A stretch of 64,000 nt of DNA. Source: Paracoccus salsus. Its GTDB lineage: Bacteria; Pseudomonadota; Alphaproteobacteria; Rhodobacterales; Rhodobacteraceae. The notes below the pieces were generated by a model. The model did no database searches. It was not told where the DNA came from and saw only the letters and a program-made list of their open reading frames with translations. Shown one piece after another: positions 37,194-46,006 of this stretch (positions are counted from its first letter, which is position 1; the number at the start of each line of letters is the position of its first letter). The DNA lies in the NCBI RefSeq assembly GCF_021556615.1, contig NZ_JAKGGD010000004.1, forward strand, positions 1-64,000. Direction: 5' to 3'. The position numbers and the translations under genes were made by a program.

Positions 37194-38156
37194 TCAATCC
37201 CTTGTGGCTTCGATCAGCACGGCGGCCAGGGTGCGGCGCGTCAGCGGGATCTTGAAATTATTGCCGCCAAAGCCGCGCGCATCCTTCAGCAGGATGTCGG
37301 CGGCGCGCTGGAAAACGGCCTGGCCGGGCGGCTGGCCGATCAGCGCGGCCTCGACCGCCGGATCGTGCCAGGGCTTGTGGGCCAGCCCCCCGAATGCCAG
37401 CCGCGCATGCGAGATCAGCCCGGATTCGACCTTGATGACCGCTGCGATGGACACCAGCGCAAAGGCGTAGGACGACCGTTCGCGGACCTTGCGGTAGATC
37501 TGCCGTCCGGGCGGCGGTGCCGGCAGGGTGACTGCGGTGATGATCTCGCCGGGTTGAAGCACGTTGTCCGGGGCCTCTGCCGTCCCCGGCAGGCGATGAA
37601 ACTCGCGCAGCGGCACCTGACGCATGCCGTCCGGGCCCTGGATCTGCACGCAGGCATCCAGTGCGGCAAGCGCCACCGCCATGTCGCCAGGATAGGTGGC
37701 GATGCAGGCGTCGGAGGTGCCGAGGATGGCGTGGTTGTGGTTCACGCCCTTCAGCGCGTCGCACCCAGAACCGGGGGTCCGCTTGTTGCAACATGTGGAC
37801 AGATCGGTGAAATAGCCGCAGCGGGTGCGCTGGCACAGATTGCCGCCCGTCGTCGCCTTGTTGCGCAACTGCGGGCTGGCGCCGGCAAGGATCGCCGATG
37901 AAAGCACCGGCCAGTGGCGGCGGATCAGCGGGTCGGCGGCGCAATCCGCGTTCGGTACCAGCGCCCCGATCCGGACACCGTCGCCCGCCCTTTCGATGCG
38001 CGACAGATCAAGGCGGGTTATGTCGATCAACGCGTCCGGCGTCTCGACCTCGAGCTTCATCAGGTCCACAAGGTTGGTTGCGCCCGCGATCGGACGGGCA
38101 TGGGTCCCTAGCGCCTGATCCAGCGACGCGGCGCGGGAATAGGTGAATTCCCTCAT
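37194..38156 (-). CDS. paoB: FAD-binding subunit of the PaoABC-type oxidoreductase
   Basis: This 320-residue FAD subunit of the molybdenum hydroxylase family has ARPIAGATNLVDLMKLEVETP for FAD phosphate binding and ASPQLRNKATTGGNLCQRTRCGYF. A cysteine-rich loop (CQRTRC...CCNKR...GCDALKG) carries an extra [4Fe-4S] cluster, a feature of PaoB and the 4-hydroxybenzoyl-CoA reductase type. The start at 38156 overlaps the paoA stop by four bases. It transfers electrons between the Fe-S subunit and FAD. Confidence 0.88.
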   Translation of the reverse strand: MREFTYSRAASLDQALGTHARPIAGATNLVDLMKLEVETPDALIDITRLDLSRIERAGDGVRIGALVPNADCAADPLIRRHWPVLSSAILAGASPQLRNKATTGGNLCQRTRCGYFTDLSTCCNKRTPGSGCDALKGVNHNHAILGTSDACIATYPGDMAVALAALDACVQIQGPDGMRQVPLREFHRLPGTAEAPDNVLQPGEIITAVTLPAPPPGRQIYRKVRERSSYAFALVSIAAVIKVESGLISHARLAFGGLAHKPWHDPAVEAALIGQPPGQAVFQRAADILLKDARGFGGNNFKIPLTRRTLAAVLIEATRD

Positions 38157-38686
38157 GCCGAAGCCTCGCGCGGTTCGGTCTGAAGCACCTCGCGAATGGC
38201 GGCGATGATGTTGGAATAGGCCCCGCAGCGGCACAGATTGCCGCTCATGCGTTCCCGCAACTCGTCGTCGCTGGGGTCAGAGGGACCGGACAGGCCCTCG
38301 GTCACGACGCTTGGCCAGCCTGCCCGCAACTCGTCCAGCATGGCGGTGGCCGAGCAGATCTGGCCGGGCGTGCAGTAGCCGCACTGAAAGCCGTCATGGG
38401 TGACGAAGGCGCGTTGCAGGGCCGAGAGCGCCTCGGGCGAGCCCAGCCCTTCGATCGTGGTGACGTCGTCGCCGTCATGCATGGCGACGAGGCTGAGGCA
38501 GGCATTGATCCGTCGCCCGTTCACGATCACCGTGCATGCCCCGCACTGGCCGTGATCGCAGCCTTTCTTCGTGCCGGTCAGTCCAAGGTCAAGGCGCAGA
38601 AAGTCCAGAAGCGTCCGACGCGGATCGCCAGCGAAACTCCGCGGGGTTCCGTTGACGACAAGCCTGGCTTGCGGCGTATCAGGCAT
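38153..38686 (-). CDS. paoA: [2Fe-2S] subunit of the PaoABC-type oxidoreductase
   Basis: This 177-residue protein has a plant-type ferredoxin domain (CDHGQCGACTVIVNGRRINAC) and a second four-helix [2Fe-2S] domain (CGYCTPGQICSAT and GNLCRCGAYSNI). It begins MPDTPQARLVVNG without the twin-arginine signal that directs the E. coli PaoA to the periplasm, so this complex is probably cytoplasmic. The ATG at 38686 has a strong GGAGGAAA upstream, preferred over an in-frame ATG 42 bases earlier. It is the first gene of the operon. Confidence 0.88.
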   Translation of the reverse strand: MPDTPQARLVVNGTPRSFAGDPRRTLLDFLRLDLGLTGTKKGCDHGQCGACTVIVNGRRINACLSLVAMHDGDDVTTIEGLGSPEALSALQRAFVTHDGFQCGYCTPGQICSATAMLDELRAGWPSVVTEGLSGPSDPSDDELRERMSGNLCRCGAYSNIIAAIREVLQTEPREASA

Positions 38687-38804
38687 GATTTCCTCCTGCG
38701 GCCGTGTTGCGGGGTCGGCGGTCAACATGCGCTGTCCCGCAAAGTTCCATGCCGTCTCCGATTCCGGCGATTGAAATCCGCGAGGCGGCCCTTACCTGCC
38801 TCTG

Positions 38805-39791
38805 ATGACGACTCCGTATTCCCTTCTTGATCTTTCGCCGGTGCCCGAGGGGTTCACGGCGGCCGACGCCATTCGCAACACGCTTGATCTTGCCCGCCAC
38901 GCCGAGGATTGGGGATATCATCGCTTCTGGATGGCCGAACACCACAACATGCCCGGCATCGCAAGTTCCGCGACCGCCGTGCTGATCGGGCTGGTCGCGC
39001 AGGCGACCCGCAAGATGCGCGTGGGGGCCGGCGGGATCATGCTGCCAAACCACGCGCCGCTGACTGTCGCCGAAGCGTTTGGCACGCTTGCCACCGTGTT
39101 TCCCGACAGGATCGATCTGGGGCTCGGCCGTGCGCCCGGAGGCGATGGGGCGGTGATCCGGGCCCTGCGCCGCGATCCGATGGCCGACCGCTTTCCGCAG
39201 GACGTGGTCGAGCTGCTGGACTATCTGGGCCCTGCGCGCGATGAAGCGGCGGTGCGGGCGCTGCCGGGCGAGGGGACCGAAGTGCCGGTCTGGATTCTGG
39301 GCAGCAGTCTGTTCGGTGCTCAGCTCGCCGCCCATCTGGGCTTGCCCTATGCGTTTGCCAGCCATTTCGCGCCCGGCGATCTGGCACAGGCCCTGGCGGA
39401 CTATCGGGATCGGTTCCGCCCTTCTCCCTGGCGCGATCGTCCTTGCGTGATGATGGCGATCAATGTCTTCGCCGCCGCCGACGCGGACGAGGCGCGGTAT
39501 CTTCGCACGACGATGCAACTGGCCTTTGCGCGGTTGCGCAGCGGCATGCCGGGCAAGCTGCCGCGACCGACCCGTGACCTGGACGCCGAGATCGATCCGC
39601 GGATGCGGCGGCAGGTCGATCAGGCGCTGCGGATCAGTGCGGTGGGCGACAGGCATCAGGTCCACGATCAGCTTGCCACGCTGATCAGGACGCATGATCC
39701 CGACGAGGTGATCCTGACCGGTCAGATCCATGATCACGCCGCGCGGCTGCGCAGCTTCGGGATCGCCGCCGAGGTGATGCAGAATCTCTAG
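38805..39791 (+). CDS. LLM-class flavin-dependent oxidoreductase (luciferase-like)
   Basis: This 328-residue protein has a bacterial-luciferase-type TIM barrel. [25 protein letters not shown] is the signature of the alkanal-monooxygenase-like MsnO8/YhbW group, followed by [13 protein letters not shown] and [15 protein letters not shown]. It uses reduced FMN; the substrate is unknown. It is divergent from the pao operon and convergent with gap across a shared hairpin terminator. Confidence 0.85.
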   Translation: MTTPYSLLDLSPVPEGFTAADAIRNTLDLARHAEDWGYHRFWMAEHHNMPGIASSATAVLIGLVAQATRKMRVGAGGIMLPNHAPLTVAEAFGTLATVFPDRIDLGLGRAPGGDGAVIRALRRDPMADRFPQDVVELLDYLGPARDEAAVRALPGEGTEVPVWILGSSLFGAQLAAHLGLPYAFASHFAPGDLAQALADYRDRFRPSPWRDRPCVMMAINVFAAADADEARYLRTTMQLAFARLRSGMPGKLPRPTRDLDAEIDPRMRRQVDQALRISAVGDRHQVHDQLATLIRTHDPDEVILTGQIHDHAARLRSFGIAAEVMQNL

Positions 39792-39821
39792 CCCGGCATG
39801 AGTCGCCCAGCAAGACGCGAA

Positions 39822-39850
39822 ACGGCCGGCAGGGCGTGCCTGCCGGCCGT
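39822..39850. terminator. Bidirectional terminator between the LLM oxidoreductase and gap
   Basis: A perfect 12-bp stem, ACGGCCGGCAGG-GCGTG-CCTGCCGGCCGT, lies 30 bases after one stop and 22 bases after the other of two convergent genes. The reverse-strand side is followed by TTTCGCGTCTT. Confidence 0.75.
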
Positions 39851-39872
39851 TCGTGTCGTCCGGGTCAGACGG

Positions 39873-40874
39873 TCAGATCAGCTTGCCCATCGCGACCGCT
39901 GTGTCGGACATGCGGTTCGAAAAACCCCATTCGTTGTCGTACCAGGTCAGGATGCGGCACAGCTTGCCTTCCATCACCTTGGTCTGGTCCATGTGGAAGA
40001 TGGACGAGTGAGGGTCGTGATTGAAGTCCGACGAGACCAGTTTTTCCTCGGTATATCCCAGGATGCCTTTCAGCGCGCCATCGGCGGCCGCCTTGATCGC
40101 CTGGTTGATGTCCTCGACCGAGGTTTCGCGCTTGGCCTCGAAGACCAGGTCGACCACCGAGACATTCGGGGTCGGCACGCGAAGCGCGACGCCGTCCAGA
40201 CGGCCTTTCAGTTCCGGCAGCACCAGGCCGACAGCCTTGGCCGCGCCGGTCGAGGTCGGGATCATCGACAGGGCGGCGGCGCGGGCGCGATACAGGTCCT
40301 TGTGCATCGTATCCAGCGTAGGCTGGTCGCCAGTATAGCTGTGAATGGTGGTCATGAAGCCGCGGTCGATGCCGATCGCGTCGTTCAGGACCTTCGCCAC
40401 GGGCGCGAGGCAGTTGGTCGTGCAGCTGGCATTCGACACCACGATGTCGTCCTTGGTCAGCGTGTCGTCGTTGACGCCGAAGACAATGGTCTTGTCCGCG
40501 TTCTCGCCCGGTGCCGAGATCAGCACGCGGCTGGATCCGTTTTCCAGATGCGCCTGACATTTCTCTTTCGAGGTGAAGATGCCGGTGCATTCCAGCACGA
40601 CGTCCACATCGCCCCAGGGCAGGTCCGCGGGGTTGCGGATGGCGCTGACCTTGATCGGCCCGCGGCCCACATCGATGCTGTTGCCGTCGACCTTCACATC
40701 GGCGGGAAAGCGACCGTGCACGCTGTCATAGCGCAGCAGATGAGCATTGGTCTCGACCGGACCCAGATCGTTGATCGCGACCACCTCGATATCGGTGCGG
40801 CCCGATTCGATGATGGACCGCAGCACGTTGCGACCGATGCGACCGAAACCGTTGATGGCGACCTTGACAGCCAT
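39873..40874 (-). CDS. gap: Glyceraldehyde-3-phosphate dehydrogenase
   Basis: This 333-residue glycolytic/gluconeogenic enzyme has the NAD-binding [13 protein letters not shown], the catalytic cysteine in [12 protein letters not shown], the phosphate-binding [20 protein letters not shown], and [12 protein letters not shown] at the C-terminus. The residue following the cofactor-binding strand is acidic-free (AINDLG with Asp), consistent with NAD preference. The ATG at 40874 has GGGAGAGAGAA upstream. It is followed by its terminator. Confidence 0.95.
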   Translation of the reverse strand: MAVKVAINGFGRIGRNVLRSIIESGRTDIEVVAINDLGPVETNAHLLRYDSVHGRFPADVKVDGNSIDVGRGPIKVSAIRNPADLPWGDVDVVLECTGIFTSKEKCQAHLENGSSRVLISAPGENADKTIVFGVNDDTLTKDDIVVSNASCTTNCLAPVAKVLNDAIGIDRGFMTTIHSYTGDQPTLDTMHKDLYRARAAALSMIPTSTGAAKAVGLVLPELKGRLDGVALRVPTPNVSVVDLVFEAKRETSVEDINQAIKAAADGALKGILGYTEEKLVSSDFNHDPHSSIFHMDQTKVMEGKLCRILTWYDNEWGFSNRMSDTAVAMGKLI

Positions 40875-41059
40875 GGTTCTCTCTCCCGACCAGATGATGT
40901 TGCGCCATGCTCTAGCGCGACCGTCCGGCCGATGCAAATACCCGTTGCCGAAGATGCCCGAAAACCGGACCCTGGGGGCCGAATGTCCGGACCGCCCTGC
41001 GGGGCCGGTCCGCGGCGGGCAGTTTCTGGTCCGCATGGGATGGCCTGGCGGCGACCCGA

Positions 41060-41203
41060 TCAGCGCCAGAAGCTGAGATATTCGATTGCTCCGTCAAGCA
41101 CCTTTCCACCCCGAACCGGAATGTCCAGATGCAGCCAGAGGCCGTCTGCGACGAGCAGCGCGACGATGAGGATGGCTAGCGCGATCGCGATGCGGTTGGT
41201 CAT
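41060..41203 (-). CDS. Small single-pass membrane protein upstream of gap
   Basis: A 47-residue frame, [20 protein letters not shown] then [16 protein letters not shown] and [11 protein letters not shown], has one N-terminal helix and a short amphipathic tail. The start is preceded by AAGGGGAC at good spacing. From memory, similar short proteins lie beside gap in other Rhodobacterales and are sometimes misnamed after it. The function is unknown. It ends 185 bases before the gap start on the same strand. Confidence 0.6.
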   Translation of the reverse strand: MTNRIAIALAILIVALLVADGLWLHLDIPVRGGKVLDGAIEYLSFWR

Positions 41204-41263
41204 TGGTGTCCCCTTGACCCGCTTATCCCGCGACCGTCGGCCCCGGACAAGTCCGCGCAGCGG

Positions 41264-42286
41264 TCAAGCTTCCTCGTCGTCATCATCCGGTAGAATCAGG
41301 GTCAGATCACCGGCCTCCTCGAGCCTCCGGATCGCGGCGATCACTTCGGTCTTGGCGTCCTCGATGTCACGCGCGCGGACCTTGCCCAGTCCTTCCATCT
41401 CTTCGCGCAACCCGTCCGCCATGCGCTGCGACAGGTTTGTCAGAATGAACTCGGCTGCTGCAGCGTCATCGGGGTCCGGTGCAGACAGCGCGCGCAGCAG
41501 CACGGGTTGCTCGACCTCGCGCACGATCCGCGGCACGTCGCGCGTTTCGATCCGGTGGGGGATGTGGCCGAAGATGAAGATCGCACGCCGTACCCCGCCG
41601 GCAAATCCAGCGTCGTCCTTTTCCAGGGTTTCCAGGACCTCGTCGCGCAAGTCCGCGGTGGCAAAGTTCAGGATCGCGCCGATGCGGTCGGCCGCGGGCG
41701 TGTCGATCGCGGGCCGGGGCAGCGCATCGGCAGCCTGAAGCAGGATCAGCCCGACCCGCTGCAGCGCCTGCGGCGTCACCGCGCCGGTCATCGACATCGC
41801 CTGCGCCACGGCCCGCGCCCGTTCGCGCGGCAGGGCGCTGAAGATGTCCGAGGCCCGGACCACCGGCAGCTTGGAAAGCATCAACGCCACGATCTCGATC
41901 GATTCCGAGTTGGCAAGCGTCAGGATGTTGTCCTTCGACAGCGTCGCCACACGTTGCCACGGATCACCACGACCCGACATCGCGGCCAGTCGGCGCAGGC
42001 GATCGGTGCTGTCCTCTGACAGCTTGCCGCCCAGCATTGCCAGCGTGCCGTCCAGATTGCCGGGGAAGGTGACCCCGACCGATTCAAGCCGATCGCAGAA
42101 TTCCGTGATGACGGCATCACGGGTCTTGCGGTCGATGAGTTCCATGCCGGCCATTTCCTCGGCCAGCATCGTCTGCGCATCGCTGTCCAGCCGTGACAGG
42201 CTGACAACCTCGTCATCGTCCAGCAGAAGCCGCACGATCACCGCCGCCTTCTGCCGCTGGCTGAGTCCGGTCTGCGCGTTCATCAT
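41264..42286 (-). CDS. fliG: FliG-like flagellar motor switch protein
   Basis: This 340-residue protein has FliG middle and C-terminal domains. AAVIVRLLLDDDEVVSLSRLD is in the N-terminal part; LPRERARAVAQAM and the torque-helix region ILTNLSQRMADGLREEMEGLGKVRARDIEDAKTEVIAAIRRLEEAGDL match FliG-C with its charged residues. FliG couples stators to rotor in the flagellar motor. No other flagellar gene is in the window, and it sits beside purB. It is either an orphan switch protein or repurposed. Confidence 0.75.
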   Translation of the reverse strand: MMNAQTGLSQRQKAAVIVRLLLDDDEVVSLSRLDSDAQTMLAEEMAGMELIDRKTRDAVITEFCDRLESVGVTFPGNLDGTLAMLGGKLSEDSTDRLRRLAAMSGRGDPWQRVATLSKDNILTLANSESIEIVALMLSKLPVVRASDIFSALPRERARAVAQAMSMTGAVTPQALQRVGLILLQAADALPRPAIDTPAADRIGAILNFATADLRDEVLETLEKDDAGFAGGVRRAIFIFGHIPHRIETRDVPRIVREVEQPVLLRALSAPDPDDAAAAEFILTNLSQRMADGLREEMEGLGKVRARDIEDAKTEVIAAIRRLEEAGDLTLILPDDDDEEA

Positions 42287-42368
42287 CTGCCCCCGATCAT
42301 CCCTGTGCTTCCGCCATGCAGGAAATCTGGCATATATTCCCTAACGCGCCGTTATCCGTGCACGAAAA

Positions 42369-43682
42369 TCACAAGGGATTTGAATCGAATACGCGCGAAA
42401 AGATCCGGTCGACGTTCTTCGTGTGATAGCCAAGGTCGAACTTCTCTTCGATCTGCGCGGGGGACAGGGCCGCTGTCACCTCGGGATCGGAGAGCAGTTC
42501 TTCCTTGAAATCCTTGCCATGCTCCCAGACCTTCATGGCGTTTCGCTGGACCAGACGATAGGCATCCTCGCGTGACACGCCGGCCTGGGTCAACGCCAGC
42601 AGGACCCGCTGGCTCATCACCAATCCCTTGAACTTGTTCATGTTCGCGAGCATGTTCTGGGGATAGACGACCAGCTTTTCGATCACGCCGGCCAGGCGGT
42701 TCAGCGCGAAATCGAGGGTGATCGTCGCGTCAGGGGCGATCCCGCGTTCGACCGAGGAATGGCTGATGTCGCGTTCGTGCCACAGGGCGACATTCTCCAT
42801 CGCGGGAATCACGGCCATGCGGACCAGCCGGGCGAGACCGGTCAGGTTTTCGGTCAGCACCGGGTTGCGCTTGTGGGGCATCGCCGACGACCCCTTCTGG
42901 CCGGGGCTGAAGAACTCCTCGGCCTCCAGAACCTCGGTGCGCTGCATGTGCCGGATCTCGATGGCGATGTTCTCGATGCTGCTGGCGATGACGCCGAGCG
43001 TGGCGAAGAACATCGCGTGACGGTCGCGCGGAATGACCTGGGTGCTGATCGGCTCGGGGCGCAGGCCCATCTTCGCGCAGACATGCTCTTCGACCGCCGG
43101 GTCGATATTGGCGAAGGTGCCGACCGCACCACTGATGGCCCCGGTCGCGATCTCGTCGCGGGCGCGTTCCAGACGCACCCGGCCGCGGGCCATTTCCGCA
43201 TAGAAGCGCGCGAAGGTCAGACCCATGGTGGTGGGTTCGGCATGAATGCCGTGGCTGCGGCCGATCCGCAATGTGTCCTTGTGCTCGTAGGCGCGTCGCT
43301 TCAGCGCGTCCAGAACCTTGTCCATACCGGCCAGAAGGATATCGGCGGCGCGCACCAGCTGGACGTTCAGCGTCGTATCCAGCACGTCGCTGGACGTCAT
43401 GCCCTGATGGACAAATCGCGCCTCGTCGCTGCCGATATGTTCAGCCAGATGGGTCAGGAAGGCGATCACGTCATGCTTGGTCACGGCCTCGATCTCGTCG
43501 ATGCGCGCGACATCGAATTCGACATCCTTCGCGCGCCAGACCGCCTCGGCGTTGGCGCGTGGGATCACGCCCAGGTCGGCCTGGGCGTCGCAGGCATGCG
43601 CCTCGATCTCGTACCAGATGCGGAACTTCGTTTCGGGCGACCAGATCGCGGTCATCTGGGGGCGGGCATAGCGAGGGATCAT
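42369..43682 (-). CDS. purB: Adenylosuccinate lyase
   Basis: This 437-residue enzyme of purine synthesis splits SAICAR and adenylosuccinate. It has MTSSDVLDTTLNVQL, RSHGIHAEPTTMGLTFA and the superfamily signature GSSAMPHKRNPVLTE, with catalytic serine in that loop. The start at 43682 (MIPRYARPQMTAIWSPE) is the family N-terminus and is preceded by AAGGAGTC; the frame is open upstream. Length is normal for the bacterial PurB type. Confidence 0.95.
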   Translation of the reverse strand: MIPRYARPQMTAIWSPETKFRIWYEIEAHACDAQADLGVIPRANAEAVWRAKDVEFDVARIDEIEAVTKHDVIAFLTHLAEHIGSDEARFVHQGMTSSDVLDTTLNVQLVRAADILLAGMDKVLDALKRRAYEHKDTLRIGRSHGIHAEPTTMGLTFARFYAEMARGRVRLERARDEIATGAISGAVGTFANIDPAVEEHVCAKMGLRPEPISTQVIPRDRHAMFFATLGVIASSIENIAIEIRHMQRTEVLEAEEFFSPGQKGSSAMPHKRNPVLTENLTGLARLVRMAVIPAMENVALWHERDISHSSVERGIAPDATITLDFALNRLAGVIEKLVVYPQNMLANMNKFKGLVMSQRVLLALTQAGVSREDAYRLVQRNAMKVWEHGKDFKEELLSDPEVTAALSPAQIEEKFDLGYHTKNVDRIFSRVFDSNPL

Positions 43683-43829
43683 GGCGGACTCCTTGTCATT
43701 GGCGCGGGCATAGCCTTGACGTGCCGCATGGGCAAGATTTGATGGCGGGCAAGCCGCCGCCTGCGGAACATTCCACCGCCCGCGCGGGTTCATGAGACAA
43801 ATCACGCTGCATTTCCGGAGGCGACGACG

Positions 43830-44573
43830 ATGCGACCGACCGACGACGATATTCACAACCTGACCGAAGCCGACCGCACCAGCCAGACACGGTTCGGGCC
43901 GCGTCCGGTGCCAAAGGGACACAAGACCGCCAGCCCCTATCCGCACAAGCCGATGCGGGCCAGCCGGGTCATCCCATCGGCGCCGATGTCGCCCGACGGT
44001 CGTCATGCCTATCCGGCACCTTCCCTGTCCAGCAAGATAATCGTCTGGGGCGGGGTGGCCCTGGGCGTCGCGGGGCTTACGGCCGGGGCGCTGATGGCGG
44101 CCCGCAAGCTGTCGGACTCCGGATCAGAGGATCGGCCGCGCCCGCATCGCCGTGCGACGAAGCAACGGACGCACGCGCCGGCCTTCGCCGGGATGACGCC
44201 CGACGAACAGGAGGCCGTGCGCCGGCGGGTCCGCGATCAGGCCCGGCGTGACAGCAGGGAATCCGCTCAGGCCAGGGCAACCGCGGCCGAGCGACGCGCG
44301 CCGCCGCGCGGCAACCTGGCCCACGAACTGACGGATACGGCAAATGACCTGTCGCGCAGCCTGAACGGCGTGGCGCAGTCGCTGGTTGCGGCATTCCAGG
44401 GCTTTCGCAGTGTCGCGGCGCAGGCCAAAGCCATCGTAAGCGAATTCGCGGAAGCTGCCGAGTCGGTCCGCAGCGCCCTGCGCGACGGGCATGACGATGG
44501 GCGCCCCGCGGCGGACCAGCCGGCGCGCCGGGGTGACGACGATCCGGACGAAAGGCGCCGTCACAACTTGTAG
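43830..44573 (+). CDS. Hypothetical single-pass membrane protein with disordered flanks
   Basis: This 247-residue protein is unrecognised. A polar proline-rich N-terminus (PRPVPKGHKTASPYPHKPM) precedes one helix (IIVWGGVALGVAGLTAGALMA, about residues 70-90). An Arg/Glu-rich segment follows, then a long amphipathic stretch (HELTDTANDLSRSLNGVAQSL to EAAESVRSAL) likely to be helical or coiled, and an acidic-basic tail. It lies just before the yihY gene on the same strand (33 bases), so an envelope role is possible. GGAGGCGACGACG precedes the ATG. Confidence 0.6.
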   Translation: MRPTDDDIHNLTEADRTSQTRFGPRPVPKGHKTASPYPHKPMRASRVIPSAPMSPDGRHAYPAPSLSSKIIVWGGVALGVAGLTAGALMAARKLSDSGSEDRPRPHRRATKQRTHAPAFAGMTPDEQEAVRRRVRDQARRDSRESAQARATAAERRAPPRGNLAHELTDTANDLSRSLNGVAQSLVAAFQGFRSVAAQAKAIVSEFAEAAESVRSALRDGHDDGRPAADQPARRGDDDPDERRRHNL

Positions 44574-44606
44574 GCGCGTCCGTCGGCGCGATAGCGTATC
44601 CGGGAC

Positions 44607-45665
44607 ATGCAAGCGAAAGCAGACGGAATGGGACATGGCGACCGCCGCGGCGTTTATGACGCGCTGTTCGGAGATCTGGACGATGAGACGCGCCGCCGCT
44701 ACCGGCTTGGCAAGACCGAGGGCGGGGATGGTGGCCGTGCCGAGGAGGGGCGGCCCGGATCCGTCACCCCGGATGTAGCAGCGATGCGGTTGCGGGACCT
44801 GCAACGAGGCGATCTGATCGCGATCGCGAAGGCCACCGTGACGCAGATCGGCGCCGACCGGGTTACGGCGGTTGCCGGCGGTGTGACCTTCTTCGGTCTG
44901 CTGTCGCTGTTTCCCGCGATCACGGCCTTCGTGTCGCTCTATGGCCTCGTCGCCGACCCGGACACGATTACCCGTCACATCGACACGCTGCAGCGGTTCC
45001 TGCCGTCCGGTGCGCTGGACATCATCCGCTCGCAGGTCGAATCGATCGCCGCCTCGCCCCGTTCGGCGCTGTCTCTGGCTGGCATCGCAGGGCTGCTGCT
45101 TGCGTTCTATTCCGCGAATGGCGGCATGAAGGCGCTTCTCTCGGCTCTGAACGTGGCGTTCTTCCAGCGCGAGACGCGGGGCTTTCTTCGGCTCAATCTG
45201 GTGGCGATGTGCTTCACCCTGGGTGGGCTGCTGACGCTTGCGCTGATGCTGGGCGTGGTCGCGGTGGTCCCCGTCCTGCTTGCGATGCTGCCTCTGTCCG
45301 CCGGCAGCGAGATGCTGGTGACCCTGGTGCGCTGGCCAGTGCTGTTCACCGTGCTGATCCTGGCTCTCGCAGCGGTCTATCGCTGGGGACCGGCGACGCC
45401 CAATTCGCGCTGGCGCTGGATTTCACCGGGCGCGGTCTTTGCCGCCGTCGCCCTGGTGATCGCTTCGATGCTGTTCAGCTGGTATGCGGCGAATTTCGCG
45501 AACTACAACAGGACTTATGGCTCGCTTGGTGCGGTGATCGGCCTGATGATGTGGCTGTGGCTGAACGCGACCATCGTGCTGGTCGGCGCGGAACTCAATT
45601 CCGAGGTCGAACGCCGGATGCGGCGATTGGCCGGCGAGGATGTGCCGGATGCGGCGGAGGCATGA
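44607..45665 (+). CDS. YihY/BrkB-family inner membrane protein
   Basis: This 352-residue protein has a 65-residue charged N-terminal extension and a six-helix YihY/UPF0761 domain. RVTAVAGGVTFFGLLSLFPAI, LLLAFYSANGGMKALLSALN, and YGSLGAVIGLMMWLWLNATIVLVGAELNSEVE are the family's conserved segments. Once called RNase BN, members have no proven activity and may be transporters. The stop overlaps the SMR transporter start (ATGA). Confidence 0.85.
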   Translation: MQAKADGMGHGDRRGVYDALFGDLDDETRRRYRLGKTEGGDGGRAEEGRPGSVTPDVAAMRLRDLQRGDLIAIAKATVTQIGADRVTAVAGGVTFFGLLSLFPAITAFVSLYGLVADPDTITRHIDTLQRFLPSGALDIIRSQVESIAASPRSALSLAGIAGLLLAFYSANGGMKALLSALNVAFFQRETRGFLRLNLVAMCFTLGGLLTLALMLGVVAVVPVLLAMLPLSAGSEMLVTLVRWPVLFTVLILALAAVYRWGPATPNSRWRWISPGAVFAAVALVIASMLFSWYAANFANYNRTYGSLGAVIGLMMWLWLNATIVLVGAELNSEVERRMRRLAGEDVPDAAEA

Positions 45666-46003
45666 TGATCGGATCTCCCTATGTCGCCCTGGTCCTCGCG
45701 ATCGGACTCGAGGTCGTCGGCACGTCCTTCCTGCAGCGTTCGGAACAGTTCACGCGGGCCTGGCCGACTGTCGGCATGGCGCTATGCTATCTGGCCAGCT
45801 TTTACCTTCTGTCGCTCAGCCTGAGGGTGCTGCCACTTGGAATAGCCTATGCCATCTGGAGCGGGCTGGGGATCGTGCTGGTCGCGCTGATCGGGTTGCT
45901 CGTCTTCGGTCAGCGGCTGGACCTTCCGGCCGCGATTGGTCTGGGGCTGATCGTGACCGGGGTGATCGTGGTGAACCTGTTCTCGAAGACGATCGGGCAC
46001 TGA
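45662..46003 (+). CDS. Small multidrug resistance (SMR) family transporter
   Basis: This 113-residue protein has four helices. The helix-1 glutamate needed for proton/substrate exchange is in ALVLAIGLEVVGTSFLQRS. LRVLPLGIAYAIWSGLGIVLVALIG is the family signature. It likely exports cationic compounds (EmrE type), although SMR relatives also carry guanidinium or polyamines. The start overlaps the yihY stop; it converges with the stator-like pair, four bases apart. Confidence 0.85.
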   Translation: MMIGSPYVALVLAIGLEVVGTSFLQRSEQFTRAWPTVGMALCYLASFYLLSLSLRVLPLGIAYAIWSGLGIVLVALIGLLVFGQRLDLPAAIGLGLIVTGVIVVNLFSKTIGH

Positions 46004-46006
46004 AAG

